Source of the DNA: an uncultured candidate division WPS-2 bacterium
Lineage (GTDB): Bacteria > Vulcanimicrobiota > Vulcanimicrobiia > Vulcanimicrobiales > Vulcanimicrobiaceae
Assembly: GCA_937927945.1 (NCBI GenBank)
Contig: CALEYW010000049.1
Location: forward strand, 1-13,272
Length of the DNA: 13,272 nucleotides
Direction of reading: 5' to 3'
A model generated the notes under the pieces. The model worked only from the letters and a program-made list of their open reading frames with translations. It had not been told where the DNA came from and ran no database searches. Both the position numbers and the translations under genes were made by a program. Positions 6,888 through 13,258 of the stretch are shown piece after piece. Within the stretch, counting starts at the first letter, position 1. Each line of letters starts with the position of its first letter.

Positions 6888-8755
6888 CAGGCGAGCGCGT
6901 GCGCGGCGTCGAGGTGCGCGACGTTCGGCCGGCCGTCGCCGTCGAGCCAGCCGGCGGGAACGAGCACCGGCTCGTCGAGCAAGATCTGCGCGAACGTCTT
7001 CCCTTGCGGGTCGTAGCGCAACGAGGAGACTCCGCCGCCGCCGAGCGCGTTCTCGAGCACGAAGTTGAACGCGTCGAACCCCGGCAGCTCGTAGCGCGTG
7101 ACGGGTCCGCGCGCGACGTACGCGAACCGCGCGGCGACGCGCTCCGCGGTCACCTGTTCGGCGATCAGCGCGGCGAACGCGGGATGCCGCGCGATGAGGC
7201 CGATGTTGCACGAGTCGCCTTTGTCGCCGCTGCGCCCCCACGCGATCACCCGCAACGGCTCCGTCGTCACGCTGAGCTCCTCCGCTGTCAGCCGGGGCTT
7301 CTCCGACGTCACCTCGAGACGATCCGTTCTCACCCTGAGCTCAGCCTGCCCTGACCTTGTCGAAGGGTCGAAGGGCGCCGCCGCTTCGCTTCCAGCGAGC
7401 AGCTCGCCGTCGAGTTCGACCACCGCATCGACGACGCGCTTGTCGATCAGGAACGAGAACAGCCGAATGACCGGCGTCGCTTTTGGTCGGCCGCCGATCA
7501 GGCCGGTGAAGCCCTGCGCCATCGCGCAGCCGGCCGGCGCGATCTCGCGTGCGAGCACGTCGAGCGGTGCGCGTTCGACGTGGCGGGCGGCGAGCTTGAG
7601 CACGACTTCGCGCGCCGATTCGGCGAGTGCCGGCAGGCCGACGATCGCGCCGCCGCCGGCGACTTCGACGCTCGTCTCCGCGAACGGCGCGAAGCCGCGC
7701 GCCGCCGCGATCCGCGCGGCCCGGGCGATGATCGCGTGCCCCGCACGTTCGGCGCGCGCCGCGGCCTCGCCGCCCGCGATCAGCATCGTCGCCGCGATCC
7801 GGTAGCCGTCGAGATAGGTTGCCGAAACCTTGTACGTTGCCGTCGGCGCGCGGCCGCGCGCACCCCGGACACGGACCCGGTCGCCGCCGAGATCCTCGAG
7901 CCGCACCTGGGTGAAATCGCAGGTCACGTCGGGGAGCTCGTACGCGGCGGGATCGCCGATCTCGTAGACGATCTGCTCGGCGACCGTCGCGGGCGAAACG
8001 AGGCCGCCCGTCCCGGTCGGCTTCGAGATGACGAAGCTGCCGTCGCCGCTGCAGGTCGCGATCGGCGCGCCCATGTCGTCCCAGCCCGGGACGTCGCGCC
8101 AATCGGTGAAGAGCCCGCCGGTCGCCTGCACCGCGCACTCGATGACGTGTCCGGCCAGGCTGCCCGCCGCGAGCCGATCGTAGTCGCCGGCGCGCCATCC
8201 GAACGCGTGCATCAGAACGCCCAAGGTCAGCGCCGAATCGACCACCCGACCGCACAGGACGATCTGCGCGCCGGCGTCCAGTGCCCGCGCGATCGGAATC
8301 GCGCCGAGATACGCGTTCGCGCTGACGAGCCGCGCCGGGAGCGGCGCGCCCGAACCGATCTGGCGCGGTTCGAGCGCGCGAACGCGATCGAGCTGCGGCA
8401 GGAGATCGTCGCCGGCGACGATCGCGATGCGGGGCGCGACGCCACGCTCCCGTGCCGCCGCGAGCAGCGCTTCGCGCGCGGCGCGCGGGTTGAGGCCGCC
8501 GGCGTTCGTGACGACCCCGATGTTGCGTGCCTGCAATTCGCCGAGCAGCGGGCCGAGCGCGCCGACGACGTCGGTCGCGTAGCCGGCCTGCGGGTCTTTC
8601 GCCTTTGCGCGCGCGAGCAGTGACATCGTGATCTCGGCCAGATAGTCGCCGATCAGATAATCGACGCCGCCGCTTCTGACGAGCTGCTCGGCATAGCCGT
8701 CGCTGTCGCCCCAGAACGCCGAGAAGCCGCCGATGCGGACGGTTCGGTCGCTCAC
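6887..8755 (-). CDS. atuA: AtuA-family protein (DUF1446 plus C-terminal ferredoxin-fold domain)
   Basis: 622 residues. The N-terminal DUF1446/AtuA domain spans about 5-450, starting VRIGGFSAFWGDSDG and including TNAGGLNPRAA (83-93) and VLCGRVVDSALTLG (166-179). A C-terminal AtuA-associated ferredoxin-fold domain starts LRVIAWGRSGDKGDSCNIGL (501-520) and runs to the end. AtuA is needed for acyclic terpene (citronellol) use in Pseudomonas, but its reaction is unknown. Relatives sit beside acyl-CoA carboxylases in many genomes, as here. Between the two domains, residues 461-499 are low complexity and are translated from a REP-like element plus a 21-bp tandem repeat, entered separately. The insert keeps the frame, so the protein is probably functional. 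The GTG start at 8755 overlaps the upstream stop as GTGA. Confidence 0.88.
   Translation of the reverse strand: MSDRTVRIGGFSAFWGDSDGYAEQLVRSGGVDYLIGDYLAEITMSLLARAKAKDPQAGYATDVVGALGPLLGELQARNIGVVTNAGGLNPRAAREALLAAARERGVAPRIAIVAGDDLLPQLDRVRALEPRQIGSGAPLPARLVSANAYLGAIPIARALDAGAQIVLCGRVVDSALTLGVLMHAFGWRAGDYDRLAAGSLAGHVIECAVQATGGLFTDWRDVPGWDDMGAPIATCSGDGSFVISKPTGTGGLVSPATVAEQIVYEIGDPAAYELPDVTCDFTQVRLEDLGGDRVRVRGARGRAPTATYKVSATYLDGYRIAATMLIAGGEAAARAERAGHAIIARAARIAAARGFAPFAETSVEVAGGGAIVGLPALAESAREVVLKLAARHVERAPLDVLAREIAPAGCAMAQGFTGLIGGRPKATPVIRLFSFLIDKRVVDAVVELDGELLAGSEAAAPFDPSTRSGQAELRVRTDRLEVTSEKPRLTAEELSVTTEPLRVIAWGRSGDKGDSCNIGLIARHPAFAALIAEQVTAERVAARFAYVARGPVTRYELPGFDAFNFVLENALGGGGVSSLRYDPQGKTFAQILLDEPVLVPAGWLDGDGRPNVAHLDAAHALA
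7260..7343 (-). repeat. Degenerate 21-bp tandem repeat (four units) encoding heptads in AtuA
   Basis: Four units start at 7260, 7281, 7302 and 7323. Each begins TCCG on the plus strand and carries GTCA or CTCA four bases later. The first and last units agree at 17 of 20 bases; the middle two are more diverged. Because 21 is a multiple of three, the array translates as the heptads ELRVRTD, RLEVTSE, KPRLTAE and ELSVTTE (residues 472-499). The last unit overlaps the REP-like palindrome, which suggests the array grew from the end of that element. Confidence 0.7.
7330..7374 (-). repeat. REP-like palindromic element inside the AtuA coding sequence
   Basis: On the minus strand this reads CCCTTCGACCCTTCGACAAG, then a GGTCAGGGCAGGC block, then CTGAGCTCAGGGTGAG. 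It closely resembles the widespread intergenic REP-type repeat built on TTCGACAAG...TCAGGG. It contains a perfect 10-bp palindrome, CTGAGCTCAG, at 7335-7344 and a short duplication of GTCGAAGGG at 7359-7374. It is read in frame as about PFDPSTRSGQAELRV (residues 461-475). The match is from memory of the sequence family, not from a search. Confidence 0.7.
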
Positions 8756-9534
8756 GCGAAAACGGGCGCGCGGCGCGCCGCGAATGCCGCTATTCCTTCG
8801 CGCACGTCGGCGCCGGCGGCGTTCTCCATCATCAGCTCGCGTTCGCGCGCGAGGGTGCGCTCGTACAAGCCGTCGGAGATCTCACCGACCAGCGTTTTGA
8901 TCGCGGCGAGCGAGCCGCGCGGCAAGGCCGAGAGCTCGGCGACCAGCGCCTCGGTCGCGCTCTCGAGGTCGGCATCGGGCACGACGCGATTGACGAGGCC
9001 GCACTCCAGCGCTTCTCGAGCGGAGAGCGAGCGGTTGGTGAACATCAGCTCCTTTGCGCGCGTCGCGCCGAGCGCGCGCACCAGAAAGAACGACGCGCCG
9101 CAGTCCGGCGAGAGGCCGATCCCGCTGTATCCTGAGCGAAAACGTGCCGATTCGGCGGCGACGATCAGATCGGCGGTCAGCGCGAGGCCGATTCCGCCGC
9201 CCGCGACGGGGCCGTTCAAGGCGGTGACGACCGGTACCGGAAGTCGCGCGAGCTTTGCCAGCGCGCGATTGAAGGTGAGCAAGCCGTCGCCGATCGACTC
9301 GGCGAGGCGTTCGCGATCGCGCAAGAACTCGCCGATGTCGCCGCCGGCGCTGAAATGGCGCCCGTTCGCGCACAGCACGACGACGCGCACGCCGGCTTCG
9401 AGGGCAATTGCGTCCACAGCCTCCGCGATCGCGCGCGCGACGGCTCCGTCGAGCGCGTTGCCGACCTCCGGCCGGTTGAGACGAATGCGCGCGACCCCGT
9501 CCGAGAACGTGTACAGTACCGGCGTTTCGGCCAT
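8752..9534 (-). CDS. Crotonase-family enoyl-CoA isomerase/hydratase (PaaG-like)
   Basis: 260 residues, first gene of the minus-strand operon. The crotonase fold is clear: HFSAGGDIGEF (60-70, oxyanion hole), NGPVAGGGIGLAL (107-119) and LMFTNRSLSAREALECGLVNRVV (163-185). Both glutamates used by classical hydratases are absent: Gly116 replaces the first, and the second falls in YSGIGLSPDCGASFFLVRALG. The Asp in SPD (Asp144) is where PaaG-type isomerases have their catalytic Asp. I therefore favour a double-bond isomerase, such as delta3-delta2 enoyl-CoA isomerisation of unsaturated terpenoid intermediates, over hydration; this is inference. The start at 9534 is set by AAGGGA at 9541-9546, six bases upstream. 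An in-frame ATG at 9591 would add residues that run through the promoter and operator. Confidence 0.87.
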   Translation of the reverse strand: MAETPVLYTFSDGVARIRLNRPEVGNALDGAVARAIAEAVDAIALEAGVRVVVLCANGRHFSAGGDIGEFLRDRERLAESIGDGLLTFNRALAKLARLPVPVVTALNGPVAGGGIGLALTADLIVAAESARFRSGYSGIGLSPDCGASFFLVRALGATRAKELMFTNRSLSAREALECGLVNRVVPDADLESATEALVAELSALPRGSLAAIKTLVGEISDGLYERTLARERELMMENAAGADVREGIAAFAARRAPVFA

Positions 9535-9540
9535 TGTCGA

Positions 9541-9546
9541 TCCCTT
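9541..9546 (-). promoter_or_regulatory. Shine-Dalgarno AAGGGA fixing the start at 9534
   Basis: AAGGGA on the minus strand lies six bases before the ATG of the crotonase gene. It decides for this start over the upstream in-frame ATG at 9591. Confidence 0.7.
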
Positions 9547-9571
9547 CGCGAACGAACCCGATCGTGGCCGA

Positions 9572-9591
9572 ATGTTACCAGCAGGAAACAT
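9572..9591. promoter_or_regulatory. Operator-like dyad, probable TetR-regulator binding site
   Basis: A 20-bp imperfect palindrome, ATGTTACC-AGCA-GGAAACAT, with 7 of 8 bases paired between arms. It covers the -10 and part of the spacer of the minus-strand promoter, a classic repressor position. It lies 26 bases before the TetR-type gene, so autoregulation is likely. In Pseudomonas, AtuR binds inverted repeats in the corresponding divergent region. A smaller GGGTAACCC palindrome at 9603-9611 may be a second site or part of the regulator's promoter. Confidence 0.6.
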
Positions 9592-9601
9592 CGTGCGTCA
9601 A
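9572..9601 (-). promoter_or_regulatory. Sigma70-type promoter of the minus-strand carboxylase/AtuA operon
   Basis: On the minus strand, TTGACG (9601-9596; 5 of 6 to consensus) is followed after 18 bases by TAACAT (9577-9572; 4 of 6). Transcription would start about 30 bases before the Shine-Dalgarno of the first gene. The region lies in the 83-bp gap between divergent operons. The downstream minus-strand genes through 2546 overlap one another and probably depend on this promoter. Confidence 0.6.
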
Positions 9602-9617
9602 TGGGTAACCCGCGCGC

Positions 9618-10271
9618 ATGAGAGCGACGGTCCGAGCCCGGCGCCCGTGGACCGAGGCGATCCCCGACCGCGACGAGCGCCGCCGGCTCAAACGCCAGGC
9701 GATCCTCGATCAATCCGCGCGGCTCTTCTACGAGCGCGGGTATCATGAAACGACGCTCGACGACATCGCGGCGGTGCTTGCGGTGACGAAACCGACGCTC
9801 TATTACTACGTGCGCAGCAAAGAGGACATCCTCGTGCAGATCCTCTCCGACGCGCTCGCGTTCGCGCGTGCGACGTTCGACGCGGCGCACAGCGAGGGAG
9901 GGAACGGGCTCGCTCGCTTGCGGATCTTCGCTCGTCGCTACGTCGAAGCGATGACGCTCCCGCCCGGCCGCTGTCTCTTGACGATGCGCGCGACGCCGCT
10001 CGCGCCGAAAACGCGCGCCCAGCTCAACGCGAGCTTTCGGCAGATGGACACGCTGGCGCGCGCATTGATCGAAGAAGGCATCGCCGACGGCTCGATCGCG
10101 CCGTGCGACGTGCGGATGGCCGCGTTCGCGCTGTTCGGCGCGATCAACACCGTCCCGTTCTGGTTCCACGACAAGGGGAGCATGTCGGCCAGCGAAGCCG
10201 GTGACGCGCTGTTCGCGATCGTCGAGCGCGCGCTGGCCGCGCAACCCCGCACCCAGGAGGTCCGTCCGTGA
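9618..10271 (+). CDS. TetR-family transcriptional regulator (AtuR/fatty-acid type)
   Basis: 217 residues. The N-terminal helix-turn-helix domain (about 24-72) shows RQAILDQSARLFYERGYHETTLDDIA, then VTKPTLYYYVRSKEDIL, the typical TetR recognition helix and following turn. The C-terminal ligand-binding domain (about 75-215) is variable and gives no direct ligand clue. An acyl-CoA intermediate of the pathway is the natural guess. It is divergent from the crotonase/AtuA/carboxylase operon, first in the plus-strand operon, and has the dyad at 9572-9591 just upstream, so it most likely represses both. No Shine-Dalgarno precedes the ATG at 9618 and upstream GTG/ATG codons are out of frame, so the transcript may be leaderless. 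Its TGA overlaps the next GTG start (GTGA). Confidence 0.9.
   Translation: MRATVRARRPWTEAIPDRDERRRLKRQAILDQSARLFYERGYHETTLDDIAAVLAVTKPTLYYYVRSKEDILVQILSDALAFARATFDAAHSEGGNGLARLRIFARRYVEAMTLPPGRCLLTMRATPLAPKTRAQLNASFRQMDTLARALIEEGIADGSIAPCDVRMAAFALFGAINTVPFWFHDKGSMSASEAGDALFAIVERALAAQPRTQEVRP
10255..10260 (+). promoter_or_regulatory. Strong Shine-Dalgarno AGGAGG for the acyl-CoA dehydrogenase
   Basis: A consensus AGGAGG lies inside the end of the regulator gene, seven bases before the GTG at 10268. It supports that GTG as the true start despite the four-base overlap with the regulator's stop. It would let the dehydrogenase be translated better than the regulator from the same mRNA. Confidence 0.8.
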
Positions 10272-11461
10272 TCTACGAGCAGGAACACCGGGAACTGATG
10301 CACACGGTTTCGCGTTTGATCGCAAGCGAGATCGCCCCGCACGTCGAGGAGTGGGAAGCGGCCGAGGCCTTTCCGGCGCACGAGGTTTTCAAGCTGCTCG
10401 GCGCCCACGGACTGCTCGGCATCACGCGCTCCGAGGAGTTCGGCGGACAAGGTCTCGACTGGAGCTACGCCTGCGCGTTCGCCGAAGCGATCGGCGACAT
10501 CCCGTGCGGCGGCGTGCCGATGGCGATCGGCGTACAGGTCGACATGGCGACGCCGGCGCTCGCGCGCTACGGTTCGGACGAACTGCGCCGCGAGTTTCTC
10601 GTGCCGAGCATCACCGGCGAGCACGTGGCCTGCATCGGCGTCTCCGAACCGGGCGCCGGCTCCGACGTCGCCGGGATCACGACCCGCGCGCGCAAGGACG
10701 GCGACGACTACGTGATCGACGGCGGGAAGACGTGGATCACGAACGGGATGCAGGCCGATTGGACGTGTCTGCTCGTGAACACCAGCGACGGCCCGATCCA
10801 TCGCTCGAAGTCGCTGATCGTCGTACCGCTCGACCGGCCGGGCGTCACGCGCGCGAAGCTCCGCGACAAGCTCGGCATGCACTCCTCCGACACCGCGTCA
10901 CTCTACTTCGACGGCGTACGGGTCCCGCAGCGCTACCGGATCGGTGAAGAAGGCCTCGGCTTCGTCTACCAGATGCAGCAGTTCCAAGAGGAACGGCTGC
11001 ACGGCGCGGCCGGGTCGCTGCATCCGATGGAGCGCGCGATCGCGCAGACGATCGAACACACGAGCCAGCGCGTCGCCTTCGGCGGGCCGCTGCTCGAGAA
11101 TCAGGTCATCCAGTTCAAGCTCGCGGAGCTGCAGACCAAGGTCGAACTGCTCCGCTCGATCACCTATCGCGCGGTCGAAGAGTACGTCGGGGGCGGCGAC
11201 GTCACGCAGCTGGCCTCGATGGCGAAGCTGACCGCCGGGCGCCTCGCGCGCGAGGTCGCCGACAGCTGCCTGCAGTTCTTCGGAGGGATGGGCTTCATGA
11301 ACGAAACGCCGATCGCGCGCTACTACCGCGATTCCCGGCTGTTGTCGATCGGCGCCGGCGCCGACGAGATCATGCTCGGCATCATCGCCAAGGGGATGCG
11401 AATCGCCTCGCGGCCGGCGCGCCCGCCGCAGCGCACCGCCGTCCTCGCGGGAACACCATGA
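10268..11461 (+). CDS. atuD: Acyl-CoA dehydrogenase, citronellyl-CoA dehydrogenase (AtuD)-like
   Basis: 397 residues, full length for the FAD-dependent acyl-CoA dehydrogenase family; it should put a double bond at C2-C3 of a 3-methyl-branched acyl-CoA. Landmarks: CIGVSEPGAGSDVAGI (122-137) and GGKTWITNG (152-160), the two family signatures; and a C-terminal stretch QFFGGMGFMNETPIARYYRD (336-355). GGVPMAIGVQVDMATPALARYG (81-102) and the run through EEYVGGGDVTQLASMAKL (304-321) recall AtuD. The residue matching the MCAD-type catalytic Glu appears to be Ala (IGAGADEIM, about 361-369). A Glu in FQEERL (Glu242) aligns with the isovaleryl-CoA dehydrogenase-type base, which fits a 3-methyl substrate. 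Second gene of the plus-strand operon; GTGA and ATGA overlaps join it to both neighbours. Confidence 0.9.
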   Translation: MIYEQEHRELMHTVSRLIASEIAPHVEEWEAAEAFPAHEVFKLLGAHGLLGITRSEEFGGQGLDWSYACAFAEAIGDIPCGGVPMAIGVQVDMATPALARYGSDELRREFLVPSITGEHVACIGVSEPGAGSDVAGITTRARKDGDDYVIDGGKTWITNGMQADWTCLLVNTSDGPIHRSKSLIVVPLDRPGVTRAKLRDKLGMHSSDTASLYFDGVRVPQRYRIGEEGLGFVYQMQQFQEERLHGAAGSLHPMERAIAQTIEHTSQRVAFGGPLLENQVIQFKLAELQTKVELLRSITYRAVEEYVGGGDVTQLASMAKLTAGRLAREVADSCLQFFGGMGFMNETPIARYYRDSRLLSIGAGADEIMLGIIAKGMRIASRPARPPQRTAVLAGTP

Positions 11462-13062
11462 CGACCACCGGGCGCATCGGGCGAATCGCCCTCGGCGACG
11501 TCATCGCCCGCGCCGCGCGCACGTGCGGTGAGGAGATCGCGCTCGTCGACGGCGACGTTCGCATCAGCTACCGCGCGCTGGACGAGGAGAGCGATCGGTT
11601 CGCGCGCTTCCTGCTCGCCGAAGGATTGCAGCGCGGCGACCGGGTCGCGATGGTCTGCGCGAACACGTACCGTTTCGTCATCGCGATGTTCGGCATCCAC
11701 AAGGCGGGTCTGGTGTGGGTGCCGATCAACACGATGCTCGCGCCGGCCGACATCGCGTACGTCGCCGAGCACGCCGAGGCGAAGCTCGCGCTGATCGATG
11801 CTCCCCTCTACGCCGACGCGCCGCTTCGCACGGCGCTCGAGGCGGTGGTCCCGCGTATCGTCGCGCTGCCGTTCGGCGACGAGCCGGCGGACCGCCGCGT
11901 CGTCGACTTCGATGCGGCGCGGGCGGCGCATCCGGCCGGTGAGGTCGACGTCGAGATCGGGGACCGCGACCTCGCGCTCATCATGTACACGAGCGGAACG
12001 ACCGGACGCCCCAAGGGCGTGATGCACACGCACCTCTCCGTGTTCACCGCCGCGCTCTCGAACCTCGCCGACCTTCCGATGCGCCGAGGCGAGGCGACGC
12101 CGCTGCTGCTGCCGATGTTCCACTGCGCGACCCACGCGATCATGCTGACCGGGATGCTCGTCGGCGCGCGCGGGATCATCTTCCGCAGTTTCGACCCGGT
12201 GCGCATGATGACGGCGTTCGAGCGCGAGCGCGTGACCTTCGCCTTCCTCTTGCCCGCGATGTGGAGCGCGATCCTCGACCATCCCGAGCGCGCGAAGTTC
12301 GACCTCTCGGCGCTGCGCCTGGGCCTCTACGCGATGGCGCCGATCTCCGAGACGGTCCGGCGCCGGCTGATCGCCGAGATCTGTCCGAACTTTCAACTCT
12401 CGAGCGGACAGACCGAGATGTATCCGGCGACCGTCGTCTTCCGGCCGGAAGAGCAGCTGCGGCGGTTCGGCAACTATTGGGGCACGTCGACGCCGGTCGA
12501 CGAGACGGCGATCATGGACGACGAAGGCAGCCTGCTCGAACGCGGTCAGGTCGGCGAGATCGTGCATCGCGGACCGAACGTGATGGAAGGCTACTTCAAG
12601 GACCCCGAGGCGACCGCCGCGGCGCGGCGCTTCGGCTGGCACCACACCGGCGACCTCGGCCTGTTCGACCAGGACGGACAACTCTTGTTCGTGGATCGCA
12701 AGAAGGACCTGATCAAGAGCGGCGGCGAGAACGTCGCATCGGTGAAGGTCGAGGCGGTTCTGCTCGCGCACGCCGCGGTCGCGAGCGCCGGCGTCGTCGG
12801 CGTCCCGCACGAGCGCTGGGGCGAAGCGGTCCTCGCCTGCGTCGCGCTCAAACCCGGCGCGAGTGCGACGGAGGACGAACTCATCGCGCACTGCCGCGAA
12901 CGCCTCGGCGGCTTCGAGACGCCCAAAGCGGTGCGCATCCTCGACCGCCTGCCGATGACCGCAACCGGAAAGGTGCAGAAGAACCAACTGCGCGCGGCGC
13001 ACGGCGAGGTCTTCGCCGGGATCACTCCGGTGCCGTCGTCTGCCGATCGTGCAGGAACTTGA
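11458..13062 (+). CDS. AMP-forming acyl-CoA synthetase (AtuH-like position)
   Basis: 534 residues, complete ANL-superfamily adenylating enzyme. It activates a carboxylic acid with ATP and CoA. Motifs in order: phosphate loop MYTSGTTGRPKGVMHTH (176-192), adenine-site SSGQTEMYP (315-323), HHTGDLGLFD (395-404), hinge VDRKKDLIKSGGENVAS (412-428) and the C-terminal lysine loop TATGKVQK (Lys505). The substrate pocket cannot be read reliably. The context (AtuD-like dehydrogenase upstream, carboxylase operon divergent) points to a branched or isoprenoid acid. The ATG overlaps the upstream stop (ATGA). Its last 41 bases overlap the convergent end of the HpnJ-like remnant, so the final residues (about 522-534) may be recent and non-conserved. 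Last gene of the plus-strand operon; I see no clear terminator. Confidence 0.9.
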   Translation: MTTTGRIGRIALGDVIARAARTCGEEIALVDGDVRISYRALDEESDRFARFLLAEGLQRGDRVAMVCANTYRFVIAMFGIHKAGLVWVPINTMLAPADIAYVAEHAEAKLALIDAPLYADAPLRTALEAVVPRIVALPFGDEPADRRVVDFDAARAAHPAGEVDVEIGDRDLALIMYTSGTTGRPKGVMHTHLSVFTAALSNLADLPMRRGEATPLLLPMFHCATHAIMLTGMLVGARGIIFRSFDPVRMMTAFERERVTFAFLLPAMWSAILDHPERAKFDLSALRLGLYAMAPISETVRRRLIAEICPNFQLSSGQTEMYPATVVFRPEEQLRRFGNYWGTSTPVDETAIMDDEGSLLERGQVGEIVHRGPNVMEGYFKDPEATAAARRFGWHHTGDLGLFDQDGQLLFVDRKKDLIKSGGENVASVKVEAVLLAHAAVASAGVVGVPHERWGEAVLACVALKPGASATEDELIAHCRERLGGFETPKAVRILDRLPMTATGKVQKNQLRAAHGEVFAGITPVPSSADRAGT

Positions 13063-13222
13063 AGAACTCGACGCCTTCGCGCAGCCGCCGCTTCATCACG
13101 TGCGGATCGCGCAGCATCCCGCCGAACAGCGAGAACATCTTCCGCGGCCGGAAATAGAACTTCCGATAGAATTCGTCGAGCGAGTTGAAGATCAGCGTGG
13201 AGCTGATGCCGGGATACTCTAG
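13022..13222 (-). pseudogene. hpnJ: C-terminal remnant of an HpnJ-like hopanoid-associated radical SAM protein, cut by an IS
   Basis: The minus strand reads 66 codons to a TGA at 13024-13022: LEYPGISSTLIFNSLDEFYR, then KFYFRPRKMFSLFGGMLRDP, and MKRRLREGVEFFKFLHDR near the end. From memory this matches the conserved tail of HpnJ, a B12-binding radical SAM protein encoded with hopanoid biosynthesis genes and usually about 470 residues long. Another B12-binding radical SAM protein is possible. The frame stays open to the window edge, but upstream of 13222 the codons turn AT-rich (ATT, ATA, CCA, CAA) and the peptide stops resembling the family, exactly where the IS repeat begins. The insertion sits at a CTA-G inside the Leu codon of LEYPG. 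The catalytic part is missing from the window, so this piece alone is non-functional. It overlaps the synthetase stop by 41 bases, convergently. Confidence 0.55.
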
Positions 13223-13243
13223 GAGTTTGTCGGACTTTTGACG
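13223..13243 (+). repeat. Terminal inverted repeat of right IS copy
   Basis: Begins GAGTTTGTC and ends TTTTGACG. It is the counterpart of 32-50 on the minus strand, from which it differs by two substitutions and an extra TT. Confidence 0.65.
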
Positions 13244-13252
13244 GTCCGATGG

Positions 13253-13258
13253 TATAAT
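13253..13258 (+). promoter_or_regulatory. Perfect -10 box TATAAT, likely leaderless transposase promoter
   Basis: TATAAT is followed after six bases by ATGGCGGG (13265-13272), so transcription would start at or next to the A of the ATG, the arrangement of leaderless genes. No good -35 lies 16-18 bases upstream; the nearby TTGACG (13238-13243) is only 9 bases away. Only eight bases of the presumed gene are visible. Confidence 0.4.

Noticed and set aside
6888..7241. N-terminal extension of the carboxyltransferase beta frame into the AtuA gene
   Set aside because: Arg-rich shadow of the AtuA C-terminal domain; the ATG at 6887 gives the normal family length.
9574..9609. GTTACC ... GGTAAC widely spaced inverted repeat as the regulator's main operator
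   Set aside because: Its 24-base spacing is unusual for a single dimer site; the compact dyad at 9572-9591 explains the left half better.
9216..10882. Two minus-strand frames across the regulator and the start of the dehydrogenase
   Set aside because: No domains seen, and they cross the promoter and operator region and two clear plus-strand genes.
11323..13002. Long open frame on the minus strand opposite the synthetase
   Set aside because: Low-complexity Arg/His/Asp composition and no family motifs, while the plus strand holds a textbook adenylating enzyme.
13238..13258. TTGACG and TATAAT as a -35/-10 pair
   Set aside because: The spacing is only 9 bases, too short for sigma70; only the -10 is kept.
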